DNA of 64,000 bases from NCBI RefSeq assembly GCF_039544165.1, contig NZ_BAABLD010000008.1, positions 930,001 through 994,000 on the forward strand. Direction: 5' to 3'. Each line of letters opens with the position of its first letter. Position 1 is the stretch's first letter. This stretch comes from Viridibacterium curvum. Lineage in GTDB: Bacteria > Pseudomonadota > Gammaproteobacteria > Burkholderiales > Rhodocyclaceae. Made by a program: the position numbers and the translations under genes. Below the pieces are notes generated by a model, which made no database searches, was not told the origin of the DNA, and was given only the letters and a program-made list of their open reading frames with translations. Below are positions 16,216 through 24,921 of this stretch, piece by piece.

Positions 16216-17097
16216 ATGAACGCAGCAACGGCAGAAGCCACGCAGACCGGCTGGATACGCGTCGAGGATCTCAGCGTGCGCTTCACGACGCGCACTGAAG
16301 AGGTGGTGGCCATCGACCGCGCATCCATCGACGTCAAACCCGGTGAGTTCGTCACCCTCATCGGCCCCTCGGGCTGCGGCAAATCCACCCTGCTCAACGT
16401 GGTCGCGGGCTTCCTCAAGGCGAGCAGTGGCAGCGTGACCGTCGATGGCGAGGCCATCAACGGACCCAGCGTGCAGCGCGGCGTGGTGTTCCAGCAGTAT
16501 TCGCTGTTCCCCTGGCTGACGGTGCGCCAGAACGTCGAGTTCGGCATGAAGATGAAGGGCGTCGGCCGCTCGACGCGCGAAGCCTCGGCACGCACCCTGC
16601 TGGGCCTCGCCGGCCTGCTGGCGTTCGAGAACCACTACCCCGATCAACTCTCGGGCGGCATGAAGCAGCGCGTCGGCATCGTGCGCGCACTGGCCACCTC
16701 GCCGCAGGTGCTGCTGATGGACGAGCCCTTCGGTGCGCTCGATGCGCAGACCCGAGTGGTGATGCAGGAGATCCTCACCAACATGTGGCAGAAGTTCCGC
16801 CTCTCGGTGCTGTTCATCACGCACGACATCGACGAAGCCGTGTTCCTGTCTGACCGCATCTACGTCATGACCGCAAGGCCCGGGCGCATCAAGGCCGAGA
16901 TCAGGATTGACCTGCCGCGCCCGCGTACCGCCGCCATGACCTCCAGCCCCGAATTCATTACCTATGTGCAGCAGCTGCGCCAGTTGATCCGGGAGGAGAG
17001 CCTCGCCGCGATGGGCAGCGAGCTGCATGACGGTGCGCTGGCTGGCTTTGCAACCGATGTGGGACCGGGCGGGGTGGCCGGAATAGTGAACGCCTGA
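16216..17097 (+). CDS. ABC transporter ATP-binding protein, NitT/TauT (SsuB/NrtD) type
   Basis: A 293-residue ATPase: Walker A 'GPSGCGKST', Q-loop 'QQYSLFPWL', signature 'LSGGMKQR', Walker B 'LLMDEPFGALD', and switch His in 'ITHDIDEA'. The C-terminal extension is typical of nitrate/sulfonate ATPases. The ATG lies one base after the permease stop with GGAG correctly spaced; an upstream GTG overlapping the permease is possible but less likely. Confidence 0.92.
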   Translation: MNAATAEATQTGWIRVEDLSVRFTTRTEEVVAIDRASIDVKPGEFVTLIGPSGCGKSTLLNVVAGFLKASSGSVTVDGEAINGPSVQRGVVFQQYSLFPWLTVRQNVEFGMKMKGVGRSTREASARTLLGLAGLLAFENHYPDQLSGGMKQRVGIVRALATSPQVLLMDEPFGALDAQTRVVMQEILTNMWQKFRLSVLFITHDIDEAVFLSDRIYVMTARPGRIKAEIRIDLPRPRTAAMTSSPEFITYVQQLRQLIREESLAAMGSELHDGALAGFATDVGPGGVAGIVNA

Positions 17098-17120
17098 GTT
17101 GACCGTGCGCGGGAGGAAAA

Positions 17121-17405
17121 ATGCAGATACTGAGCTTGCAGACGGATGACCGTATCGCGACGATGTTTCTCGAACTGGACGACGGCTCGCGTCGCCCGCT
17201 TCCCTACACGCGGCTGCGCGCAGCCTGCCGTTGCGCCGAGTGCATGGCACTCAAGCTGCAGGGCGGTCACATTCCTACAGATGGCGTTGCGTTGCAGACG
17301 CTCAAGCCGATTGGCACCAACGCGCTCAACCTGGCTTTCTCTGACGGGCATGAGCGTGGCATCTACCCGCTGAGTTATCTCATCGAGCTGACGACGGCGC
17401 AGTGA
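17121..17405 (+). CDS. DUF971 (GBBH-like N-terminal domain) protein
   Basis: A 94-residue single-domain protein. The DUF971 pattern is clear: 'RLRAACRCAECM' with three cysteines in CxCxxC spacing (a zinc- or iron-binding site in the N-domain of gamma-butyrobetaine hydroxylase), and 'LNLAFSDGHERGIYPLSYL' at the end. Stand-alone copies are often near iron-sulfur cluster or ferredoxin genes. GGGAGGAAAA gives a strong ribosome site. It is the last gene of the GntR-led cluster and converges on a GNAT gene four bases away. Confidence 0.85.
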   Translation: MQILSLQTDDRIATMFLELDDGSRRPLPYTRLRAACRCAECMALKLQGGHIPTDGVALQTLKPIGTNALNLAFSDGHERGIYPLSYLIELTTAQ

Positions 17406-17409
17406 GTAG

Positions 17410-17880
17410 TCAGGTCAGGGTTTTGCGTAAGGGTGTAGCAGTAATGCCGAACACGACGACTGCCTCGTCCGTGACCTGGAACCCGTTGCGCAAGTAGAAG
17501 TCCAGCGCACTGCGAGTGCTGTGAAGGCGCAGCGCCGTCAAACCACGCTGACGTGCGCAATCTTCCATGGCTGTTAGCAGTACTTTGCCCGTGCCGGTAA
17601 AACGCGCTTCGGGCAGCACGTAGCAAAGCGCTACTTCGCCGGCGTTATTCAGCAGGGCGAAGCCGGTAATCGCGGCATCCTGCACCGTCACGAACGAGGC
17701 GTTGCCCGCGCTGAGCAGCCAGCGCGATACGTTTTCCGGCGTCTTGTTCCTCAGCCAGGCGGCTAGCCGCTCTGCATCGTTGGCATGATCCGCGACACAG
17801 CATTCCGTGATGGAGCGGCGCAACAGCGTACAGATGGCAAAGGCGTCCGCAGCGTCGGCAGATCGCAGCTCGCGCGGCAT
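17410..17880 (-). CDS. GNAT-family N-acetyltransferase
   Basis: A 156-residue acetyl-CoA-dependent acyltransferase. 'LCYVLPEARFTGTGKVLLTAMEDCARQRG' contains the motif A acetyl-CoA loop (here R-x-T-G-T-G), and 'LRLHSTRSALDFYLRNGF' is the motif B end, as in the ElaA/PhnO-like branch. The substrate is unknown. It starts three bases after the stop of the polygalacturonase gene, so the two are probably co-transcribed. Confidence 0.85.
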   Translation of the reverse strand: MPRELRSADAADAFAICTLLRRSITECCVADHANDAERLAAWLRNKTPENVSRWLLSAGNASFVTVQDAAITGFALLNNAGEVALCYVLPEARFTGTGKVLLTAMEDCARQRGLTALRLHSTRSALDFYLRNGFQVTDEAVVVFGITATPLRKTLT

Positions 17881-17883
17881 GGC

Positions 17884-19761
17884 TCAGCGCGAGTTCTCGC
17901 CCGGCTGCAGCTTTACATCCTGCATCTTCAATCCCGGTGCGTTGCTGACCACCCACGGATTGCCTTTGCCCTTCCAGTTCCTGTAAGTGATGTTGCGCAG
18001 GAATCCATTGCGTACGCCATCGAGCTTGATCGGGAAGCTGTTGATGAGCACGAGGTCATCAACCACGATGTTGTCGTGATAGGCCTGGTTCTTGATGTCG
18101 CCTTGCAGCAGCAGGGCGGGGAAGTCCACCACGGTCAGCTTGCGATCCGGCCCTTGCGGGATGGGAGTGGGCTTCCAGTCGCCGGTGAACTCGACGGTGT
18201 TGCGCTGGATCAGGAAGTCGCGGAACTGGCCAGTGGTTTTCGCGGGCTTGTAGTCGATCAGTGCGTTGGGGTCCGAGTAGTCGGTGGTGAGGATCAGGGC
18301 TTCGCGTGACAGGTCGCGGTGCGCGTTGTCGCGGTAGACGATGCGTCGTGCGCCGCCGCCATTGAGGTTGTTGGTCTTGGCGCGCAGGCCATGCCAGGTG
18401 AGGTTGATCACGTTGTCTTCGGCCAGCACGTCCTCGATCCACGCTCCCGTATGGCTGCCCAGCACGATGGCGCCGTGGCCGTTGCGCAGGTAGTTGTTGA
18501 ACAGCCAGGCGCTGCGCGTGGGTTGCTGTTTCTCGGCCTCTTCGCCAGTGCCCGCCGCGAAGTTGATGCAGTCGTCGCCTGTGTCGATGAAGTTGTTGAA
18601 CACCTTGATGCCGGCACTGTTGCCGAACTCCAGGCCATCGGCGTTGTTCACGTCGTAGCTGGTATGCGTCACGCCGTTGATGGTGACGTCTTCGCTCTCC
18701 AGCACCATGATGCCGTGGAAGGCCGGGTTGCGAACCGTCACGCCCGCAATGTAGAGACCTGCGACGCCGCGCAGCGTCATCAGGCTGGAGCGGCGCTGAC
18801 CGTAGGCGACCTGTAGCGGCATGCCTTCTTTCACCGCTGCGTCGACCTGGCTGGCGGCTAGCAGGCCGCCTTCCTTGTAGTTGCGGTTGGTGGTGAAGAC
18901 GTACTGGGGCAGGCTGCTGCCGATCTCGCTGGTCACGCTGTCGGGCGTGGCGCGGCGCATGCCGCTGCCGTCAATGATGCCTTTGCCGACGATGCGGATA
19001 TTGTGGAAGGTGCCGGCTTCGCGCTTATCCGGGTCCAGCGCATTGATGAGCGAGGGCGGGCGTTGCGTGGTGGTGTAGGTGTAAAGCTTGTAGCCCTGTG
19101 CGACGGGGTAGTCGGCTGCGTCCTCGGAGCCGAGCAAGTTGGCACCTTCGGCGAGCTCCAGGGTCATGTTGCTCTTGAGGAACAACGCGCCGCTACGGAA
19201 GCTGCCGGCAGGGATGCGTACCTTGCCGCCTGCGGGACACGCGGCGATGGTGTCCTGGATGGCACGTGTGTTGAGTGTCTGCCCGTCGCCGACAGCGCCT
19301 TTCTGCAAGATGTCGCAAACCGGCGCGCTGGCCTCTGTCCGTGCAGTGATCGCCTTCGATGCGGGCGAGAACTTGCCGTTGGCGAGCACGGCACGCACGC
19401 TGAAGCGATAGCGTGTCTTCGGCTTGAGGCCGGTGACCGTGAAACTCAAGGGCTGCACCCGCACGTGCACGTTCTGCTTGTCGCTCTCGTAAAACTTGTC
19501 GATCCACGGTTGTGCCGGTGAATGGCGCTGCGCGTTGTCGCGCGCGCTGCCAAGCAGCTTGCCGTTCATGAACACCTGGTAGTCACGGATGTCACCGTAG
19601 GTCTCGGGCTTGCGCCACACCAGCACGAGGCTGGTGTCATCGGCTGATAGCGAGGGCACTTCGAGGTCAGCAGGTGCCGCAACAGGTGGCGCCGCGATGG
19701 CGACGGAACTCGCAAAGGCCAGGCTGATCAGTGACAGGTGCAGCATAGAGCTGGGGTTCAT
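17884..19761 (-). CDS. Exo-polygalacturonase-like glycoside hydrolase family 28 with N-terminal Fn3 domain
   Basis: A secreted pectin-degrading enzyme of 625 residues. The start at 19761 has CGGAG upstream and gives a signal peptide (MNPSSMLHLSLISLAFASSVAIA); a longer frame upstream lacks one. A fibronectin-III-like domain (about 30-125, 'SLVLVWRKPETYGDIRDYQVF' ... 'GLKPKTRYRFSVRAV') precedes the beta-helix. GH28 catalytic motifs are present: 'NADG', 'DTGDDC', 'GHGAIVLGSHTG' and 'RAKTN'. Fn3+GH28 matches exo-poly-alpha-galacturonosidases such as PehX. It suggests use of plant polymers. Confidence 0.88.
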   Translation of the reverse strand: MNPSSMLHLSLISLAFASSVAIAAPPVAAPADLEVPSLSADDTSLVLVWRKPETYGDIRDYQVFMNGKLLGSARDNAQRHSPAQPWIDKFYESDKQNVHVRVQPLSFTVTGLKPKTRYRFSVRAVLANGKFSPASKAITARTEASAPVCDILQKGAVGDGQTLNTRAIQDTIAACPAGGKVRIPAGSFRSGALFLKSNMTLELAEGANLLGSEDAADYPVAQGYKLYTYTTTQRPPSLINALDPDKREAGTFHNIRIVGKGIIDGSGMRRATPDSVTSEIGSSLPQYVFTTNRNYKEGGLLAASQVDAAVKEGMPLQVAYGQRRSSLMTLRGVAGLYIAGVTVRNPAFHGIMVLESEDVTINGVTHTSYDVNNADGLEFGNSAGIKVFNNFIDTGDDCINFAAGTGEEAEKQQPTRSAWLFNNYLRNGHGAIVLGSHTGAWIEDVLAEDNVINLTWHGLRAKTNNLNGGGARRIVYRDNAHRDLSREALILTTDYSDPNALIDYKPAKTTGQFRDFLIQRNTVEFTGDWKPTPIPQGPDRKLTVVDFPALLLQGDIKNQAYHDNIVVDDLVLINSFPIKLDGVRNGFLRNITYRNWKGKGNPWVVSNAPGLKMQDVKLQPGENSR

Positions 19762-19924
19762 GAGGGCTCCGCAGGATGTTGCTGAAACGCAATGAAGGCA
19801 CGGATCGCTCGATCCGGCCGGATGGGCAAGCGGCACTCTACCGCAGCTCGTCGCACCACATTTGCTGCATGACACCATGCCCGCGCCATGCTGGCGTATC
19901 CTTGCCAACCTCTGGATATCCTCC

Positions 19925-20641
19925 ATGCACATGAGTACAGCCATTCATCCCTTTGTCGAGGAATCGCGTTTCGGTAACTGGTTCCTCAATACAGGCATCT
20001 GGAAAGTCCACGTCATCCGCCGCGCCCTGGACCTGTTGCAACCTTTGTTGCCCGATCCGTCGCAGCGTTTCGCGCGCATCCTCGACGTGGGTTGTGGCTT
20101 CGGTCATTCCTTTGCCGAACTCTCTGCACGCTTCGCGCCGGACGAGATCGTTGCGCTCGACGCCGATCCTGCAATGAGCGCGCGAGCCGGTGCTGCGGCA
20201 GCGAAATGCGCCAGCAAGGTCACCCTGCACGCGGCCAACGCCGCCCAGATCGACCTGCCCGATGCGAGCTTCGACATGCTGCTGTGCCATCAGACTTTCC
20301 ATCACATCGTCGAGCAGGAAGCCGCGATGGCCGAGTTTTTCCGCGTGCTCAAACCGGGAGGTGTGCTGCTGTTCGCCGAGTCGACCAAGCGCTACATCCA
20401 CTCCTGGATGATCCGTACTTTCTTCCGCCACCCGATGGAAGTGCAGAAGACTTCGGAGGAATATGTGGCGATGATTCGCGCGGCGGGATTCGACTTGCCT
20501 GACGCGCGCATCAACCTGCCGTACCTGTGGTGGAGCCGCGAGGATCTGGGCTTTTTCGAGACCGTTCGTCTGGTCACGCCGCCTCCGCCCGGGCAGCGTG
20601 AAGAGACACTCGTTAACGCTGTGGCACTCAAACCCCTGTGA
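19925..20641 (+). CDS. Class I SAM-dependent methyltransferase
   Basis: About 238 residues. SAM-binding motif I is 'ILDVGCGFGHSFAE', acidic post-I 'IVALDADPAM', and motif II 'FDMLLCHQTFHHI' with 'FRVLKPGGVLLFAE', the methyltransferase-11/UbiE-like pattern. The methyl acceptor is unknown. Two closely spaced ATGs (19925, 19931) are possible starts and neither has a good ribosome site. It is divergent from the GH28 gene. Confidence 0.82.
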   Translation: MHMSTAIHPFVEESRFGNWFLNTGIWKVHVIRRALDLLQPLLPDPSQRFARILDVGCGFGHSFAELSARFAPDEIVALDADPAMSARAGAAAAKCASKVTLHAANAAQIDLPDASFDMLLCHQTFHHIVEQEAAMAEFFRVLKPGGVLLFAESTKRYIHSWMIRTFFRHPMEVQKTSEEYVAMIRAAGFDLPDARINLPYLWWSREDLGFFETVRLVTPPPPGQREETLVNAVALKPL

Positions 20642-20770
20642 AAACCCCTAATTTCTCGCGTTTTTCGCACACCACAAAGAAATTTGAGCGCTAGAATCGC
20701 GCTGCTGAAATACATGCAGCACGGTCACCCTGCAGGGTGACATCCCTTAGTCCTTTACGACAGGAAACCT

Positions 20771-21184
20771 ATGGCAACCGCAAAGAAAGCAGTGAAAGCC
20801 CCCGCAGCCAAGAAGGCTGCTGCCAAGCCCGCAGCGAAGGCTGCCGCCAAGGCACCCGCCGCCGCACCGAAGGCCGTGAAGGAAACCTTCACCAAGGCCG
20901 GTCTGGCGACCTACCTGGCCGCTCAATCCGGTGTTGAGCCGAAGGCCGTCAAGGCTGTTCTGGCCGCTCTCGAAGCCACCGTGCTGGGCGCCGTGAACAA
21001 GAAGGGCGCTGGCGAATTCACGCTGCCCGGTCTGCTGAAGATCGGCGTGCAACAGATCGCAGCCAAGAAGAAGCGCTTCGGCAAGGATCCGTTCACGGGT
21101 GAAGAGCGTTGGTTCGACGCCAAGCCTGCTACCGTGCGTATCAAGGCTCGCGCTCTGAAGAAGCTGAAGGACGCCGCTCTCTGA
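20771..21184 (+). CDS. HU/IHF-family DNA-binding protein with histone-H1-like N-terminal tail
   Basis: A 137-residue nucleoid protein. Residues 1-38 are almost only Ala, Lys and Pro ('AAKKAAAKPAAKAAAKAP'), like eukaryotic H1 tails. Residues 40-137 form the HU fold ('FTKAGLATYLAAQSG', then 'GEFTLPGLLKIGVQQIAAKKKR', 'KPATVRIKARALKKLKDA'). The combination is characteristic of Betaproteobacteria. AGGAAACCT precedes the ATG and a perfect terminator follows. TAGAAT at about 20691 may be the -10 element. Confidence 0.9.
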   Translation: MATAKKAVKAPAAKKAAAKPAAKAAAKAPAAAPKAVKETFTKAGLATYLAAQSGVEPKAVKAVLAALEATVLGAVNKKGAGEFTLPGLLKIGVQQIAAKKKRFGKDPFTGEERWFDAKPATVRIKARALKKLKDAAL

Positions 21185-21206
21185 TCGGCTCTGCACTTCG
21201 TGCAAA

Positions 21207-21236
21207 GAAAAGGCGCCCTTGGGCGCCTTTTCTTGT
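21207..21236. terminator. Bidirectional intrinsic terminator
   Basis: AAAAGGCGCCC-TT-GGGCGCCTTTT is a perfect 11-bp stem with a two-base gap and A/T tracts on both sides. It therefore works in both directions, between the HU gene and the convergent lipoprotein gene. Confidence 0.9.
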
Positions 21237-21248
21237 TTACATGGTCGG

Positions 21249-21929
21249 CTAGCGATTCCCTAGTTGCGACGCAATGAACACCGGGAGCAGCACTACAGCA
21301 ACGCCGGCCACCAGCACGATCAACAGCCCGTCTGCAGCGAGAGTGATGGGCGTGCCCACGACTTTCACGGCGATGCTGGCGGCATTCTCCGGTTCGCTGA
21401 CGATGATCGAGTATTCCTTGTTGAGCGCCTGACGGGCACCGGCCTGCACGCCATTGGCGCGGAAGCGTTGCCCCTTGAGCGTGACCGTACCCCGGATGGC
21501 TGTTGCAGGAGGCGGCGCGCCTTTGCGGGTACCTGTGTCGCTGAGTCCTGCAGCCAGCGCGGCCTGCACGACGGAATCGGCGGCCTTGTCATCCAGTGAT
21601 AAATGCACCTCGCCCGAAATGTGGCCACCGGTGTCTACGTTGAAGTGGTAGAACATCGCCCGCACAGACGATTGCCACTCGCTGCCCAGCACGTTCGACA
21701 GCAGGGGTGGCATGTCAAAGATGTAGTGATACTTTTCGCCAAGTACCATCAGCTGACGGCGGTCCGGTGTGACGAGCACGCTGCTGATTTTCTCGGCGTA
21801 GGTCGGACGTTGATCCTTCGAGAGAAATTCCGAAGTGAAGCAGCCCGTCAGCGGCACCATACCCGGTGCACCTAGGATGCCCCAGCCCAACACGCCCAAA
21901 CCCAAAGCCTTGCGTCTTTGCATATTCAT
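21249..21929 (-). CDS. Putative lipoprotein with C-terminal membrane segment
   Basis: A 226-residue protein. The start at 21929 has GGGGGAG seven bases upstream and yields a lipoprotein signal ending 'VPLTGC' (lipobox Cys about residue 30). The body ('LVTPDRRQLMVLGEKYHYIFDMP', 'RGTVTLKGQRFRA') matches no family I can name with certainty. A hydrophobic segment near the C-terminus ('LLIVLVAGVAVVLLPVFIA') could insert into a membrane. Expression appears monocistronic. Confidence 0.7.
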   Translation of the reverse strand: MNMQRRKALGLGVLGWGILGAPGMVPLTGCFTSEFLSKDQRPTYAEKISSVLVTPDRRQLMVLGEKYHYIFDMPPLLSNVLGSEWQSSVRAMFYHFNVDTGGHISGEVHLSLDDKAADSVVQAALAAGLSDTGTRKGAPPPATAIRGTVTLKGQRFRANGVQAGARQALNKEYSIIVSEPENAASIAVKVVGTPITLAADGLLIVLVAGVAVVLLPVFIASQLGNR

Positions 21930-22021
21930 TTCATTACTCCCCCGAGGTGGCTGCATGCTACCTGCGTGCCGTTGTCCGGGCTATAGTCGTGCCCGTTTTA
22001 CCCAGTCTGTCCCTCTTTCGC

Positions 22022-23275
22022 ATGCCTGAATCCAGATCGATCTGCAGCGTTGCCGTCATTGGAGCCGGCCCGGCTGGCCTCATGGCGGCAGAAGTGCTGT
22101 CGCAGGCTGGCGTGTCTGTCGAGGTGTTCGACGCCATGCCTTCCGTGGGGCGCAAGTTTCTGATGGCCGGCAAGGGCGGCATGAACATCACGCATTCCGA
22201 GGCGACGGATACATTCGTGACGCGTTACGGAGATCGCCAGACGCAGTTGCAACCCATGTTGCAGGCTTTCGGTGCGGAGCAACTGCGTGAGTGGATTCAC
22301 GGACTGGGTGTCGATACCTTCGTGGGGAGCTCTGGTCGCGTCTTCCCTGCCGACATGAAGGCGGCGCCCTTGCTCCGGGCGTGGCTGCATCGGTTGCGTA
22401 ACGACGGTGTCCAGGTCCATGTGCGACATCGATGGACAGGGGCGTGCGAACGCGGCACTGACGGATCTTTCCAAACCGCCTTCACGACTCCGGATGGTGA
22501 GGTGTCGCTGCGCTGCGACGCTGTCGTGCTGGCGCTGGGTGGTGGCAGCTGGGGGCGTCTGGGGTCTGACGGTGCATGGGTGCCCTGGTTGCAGGCGCAG
22601 GGCGTCGAGGTCGCACCTCTGCAACCCAGCAACTGTGGTTTCGAATGTGCATGGAGCGAGCACTTCAGGGAGCGTTTCGCTGGTGAGCCACTCAAGTCGG
22701 TGAGTGCCAGTTGCGTCGACGCCAAGGGCATTCGCCATGCACGGCACGGCGAATGCATGGTGACGGCACAAGGCATCGAGGGCGGGCTCATCTATGCCTT
22801 GTCTGCGCCGTTGCGCGAGCAGATCGCACGCGAAGGCAGTGCTTTGCTGGAACTGGATCTCGCACCCGGACGCGATCTGGCTCGTGTGACCCAAGAGGTC
22901 GCCCATCCGCGTGGCTCGCGCTCCTTGTCCAGTCACTTGCAAAGCCGTCTTGGCATCACCGGCGTAAGAGCCGGTCTGCTGCGCGAGTGCCTGAGCAAGG
23001 AGGCTTTCGCCAATCCGCAACAGCTGGCTGCGGGCATCAAGGCACTGCCCTTGCGCCTGCTGGCAACGCGGCCGCTCGATGAAGCCATCAGCAGCGCGGG
23101 CGGTGTGTGCTTTGGTGCGCTGGATGCGGGGCTGATGCTGCGCGCACGCCCCGGTGTTTTCTGCGCAGGCGAGATGCTGGACTGGGAGGCGCCGACAGGA
23201 GGGTATCTGCTGACTGCTTGCTTTGCGACGGGGCGCGCAGCGGCACTGGGTGTGCTGGGCTGGCTCAATCCTTGA
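22022..23275 (+). CDS. NAD(P)/FAD-dependent oxidoreductase, BaiN/HI0933 (TIGR03862-like) family
   Basis: A 417-residue flavoprotein: FAD dinucleotide motif 'VAVIGAGPAGLMAAEVL' at residues 10-26, then the family signature 'GRKFLMAGKGGMNITHSE', and a closing 'GVFCAGEMLDWEAPTGGYLLTACFATGR'. Members are often annotated as aminoacetone oxidase or HI0933-like. The true substrate is unknown. ATG at 22022 chosen because homology begins there. Its 3' end overlaps the convergent gene by 11 bases. Confidence 0.88.
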   Translation: MPESRSICSVAVIGAGPAGLMAAEVLSQAGVSVEVFDAMPSVGRKFLMAGKGGMNITHSEATDTFVTRYGDRQTQLQPMLQAFGAEQLREWIHGLGVDTFVGSSGRVFPADMKAAPLLRAWLHRLRNDGVQVHVRHRWTGACERGTDGSFQTAFTTPDGEVSLRCDAVVLALGGGSWGRLGSDGAWVPWLQAQGVEVAPLQPSNCGFECAWSEHFRERFAGEPLKSVSASCVDAKGIRHARHGECMVTAQGIEGGLIYALSAPLREQIAREGSALLELDLAPGRDLARVTQEVAHPRGSRSLSSHLQSRLGITGVRAGLLRECLSKEAFANPQQLAAGIKALPLRLLATRPLDEAISSAGGVCFGALDAGLMLRARPGVFCAGEMLDWEAPTGGYLLTACFATGRAAALGVLGWLNP

Positions 23276-23768
23276 TGCAAATGCCGGGCTTGTCGTCGCG
23301 AACCAGCCAGTTGAAATCCTTGGGACAGCTGACCTTGCGTTCGCGGCGGATCAGCACGAAGCCGCGTTGCTCGCCAAAGCTGCCACTGCAGCTGCGCGTG
23401 TCGCCGGCGGCGAAGCCGACGAACTGGATGCGCATGGCATCTTCACGAATGGGCCATGACCAAAGATTGGCCGTTGCCGTGTAAGGCGCTGGCGTGAGGG
23501 CATGGGTGATGCCGCAGGGATAGGCTTCCCGCAACAGGCGCACGGCGTCTTCGATGGCCTGTTCTTCGCTGGGACGCAGCGGACCGGTCTTGTCATTGAC
23601 CACGTAGCGCCACATTGCCCATTCGCCCATCACGGGTTGGCGGCAATTGGCGTCCGTCATGCCGGCGGCACTGCATATCGCGTCGGCGGCGTGCGCCGGG
23701 CCGCAGAGCGCGGCTGTCGCAAACAAGGCGGGCGTGAGACGCTGAAGGAAGAGGCGAATGTGCTGCAT
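23265..23768 (-). CDS. Hypothetical exported protein
   Basis: 167 residues with a signal peptide (about 1-28, ending GPAHA). Six cysteines in the mature part (in 'AICSAAG', 'ANCRQP', 'YPCGI', 'RSCSG', 'VSCPKDF' and 'GICIKD') suggest three disulfides in a periplasmic or secreted protein. Tryptophans ('WAMWRYV', 'NLWSWP') are frequent. No family recognised. Confidence 0.65.
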   Translation of the reverse strand: MQHIRLFLQRLTPALFATAALCGPAHAADAICSAAGMTDANCRQPVMGEWAMWRYVVNDKTGPLRPSEEQAIEDAVRLLREAYPCGITHALTPAPYTATANLWSWPIREDAMRIQFVGFAAGDTRSCSGSFGEQRGFVLIRRERKVSCPKDFNWLVRDDKPGICIKD

Positions 23769-23786
23769 GGTGGGCAGATGATACGG

Positions 23787-24497
23787 CTATTGCCATTCCG
23801 CGGGGTCGAACCGGAACGATTGTGCGTCGCGTCGCCAGAGAATCTCGCTGCGCGTGGTACGCAGCCACCAGGACTGTGTGGCGCCCTCGGGCTTGCGTGC
23901 CGCGAAGGCCAGCGGCGTCAGCAGCGCTACGCACCAGGCAGGCTGCGGGTCGCGCACCGAGCGGTAGATGATGGCCTGGAGGCCGGCATCACGTGACTGA
24001 CGGGCGAGAGATTGCGTCGCGCTGTAGTCGCGCGTTGCGGTCCACTGCGCGGTGTATGCATCCAGCGGCGGTTTGCGCAGGTCGATGGCAAGCGCGGTCG
24101 ATACCTTGGCCTTGAATGCCGTATGCGCCACGGGCCCCAGCTGCGTGAGGGCCGGGCTATCGAGCAGGAAGCGCCAGCGCCAGTAGCCCAGCTCGGCGCA
24201 TGCCGTGCGTACGGTTTCAGCGCCGTAGAAAACGCCGGGGTCTGTTGCAGCCCGGAAGCGCGAGCCGCCGGGATAGGGCGGATAGCGGAAAGGGCTGGCC
24301 AGCAGGTAGTCGAAATCGCGCGTGCTGACCGCTTGCGGCGGCTTGCCCTGCTCCAGCAGGATTTCCAGCAGGTCCTGTTCTGCCGCGTTGTCGACAAGTT
24401 TCATCGTGCTGGCCACGTGCTGTGACTCGACCAGTCGCCACAGGTTGGCCTGCAGCGGCACAGCGGCAGCGCGCAGGCTGTCGGTCGTGATGCTCAT
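23787..24497 (-). CDS. RES-domain toxin (NAD+-depleting type)
   Basis: A 236-residue protein with the RES family signature: 'ANLWRLVESQHV' near residue 18, the 'FRYPPYPGGSRFRAATDPGVFYGAE' stretch (conserved Arg and Tyr expected at the NAD site), 'TACAELGYWRWRF', and the hydrophobic 'AIIYRSVRDP' segment supplying the third conserved residue. RES toxins degrade intracellular NAD+. It starts five bases after the stop of the Xre-type antitoxin gene, the standard Xre-RES order. Confidence 0.9.
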   Translation of the reverse strand: MSITTDSLRAAAVPLQANLWRLVESQHVASTMKLVDNAAEQDLLEILLEQGKPPQAVSTRDFDYLLASPFRYPPYPGGSRFRAATDPGVFYGAETVRTACAELGYWRWRFLLDSPALTQLGPVAHTAFKAKVSTALAIDLRKPPLDAYTAQWTATRDYSATQSLARQSRDAGLQAIIYRSVRDPQPAWCVALLTPLAFAARKPEGATQSWWLRTTRSEILWRRDAQSFRFDPAEWQ

Positions 24498-24502
24498 GGC
24501 GT

Positions 24503-24901
24503 TCAGATACGGGCTCGTGAGGCGTCGAGGTACTGCACGACGCGCACCAGACCTTCCACGTGCTCGATCAGCTCCACCGGTTTGCCGGCCAGCGCGAGGT
24601 TGTCGTGTTGCAGCCAGGTGCGGGCGGCCTCCTGCGTGCCGACGATGGAGTCGAGCGAACGGAACAGGCGCAGGAACAGGATGGCCAGATCCCAGCTTTT
24701 GCTGTCGGCAGCGATCAGGTAGGTACCAGCCATCAGACGCGAGGTTGTGGCCGCGCTGAGCCCCAGCACACGTGCCAGCCGGCTCTGCGTGAGCCCCAGT
24801 TCCGCACTTGCGCGTGCCACCGCCTTGGCCAGCACGGTGGCGGCCTCGGCGCTGGCGATCGGGTAGTCCGCGACTTTCTCTGAGACTTGCCGGGCATTCA
24901 T
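24503..24901 (-). CDS. Xre-type antitoxin (MbcA/ParS-like toxin-binding domain)
   Basis: A 132-residue antitoxin partnering the RES toxin. Helix-turn-helix at about residues 28-60 ('ASAELGLTQSRLARVLGLSAATTSRLMAG') and a DUF2384/MbcA-type C-terminal domain ('LAILFLRLFRSLDSIVGTQEAARTWLQHDNLALAGKPVEL') that caps the toxin active site in homologous pairs. A long perfect palindrome starts 21 bp upstream of its ATG and is the obvious autoregulatory operator. Confidence 0.9.
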   Translation of the reverse strand: MNARQVSEKVADYPIASAEAATVLAKAVARASAELGLTQSRLARVLGLSAATTSRLMAGTYLIAADSKSWDLAILFLRLFRSLDSIVGTQEAARTWLQHDNLALAGKPVELIEHVEGLVRVVQYLDASRARI

Positions 24902-24921
24902 GGATGGCCACCCAAAATTCT

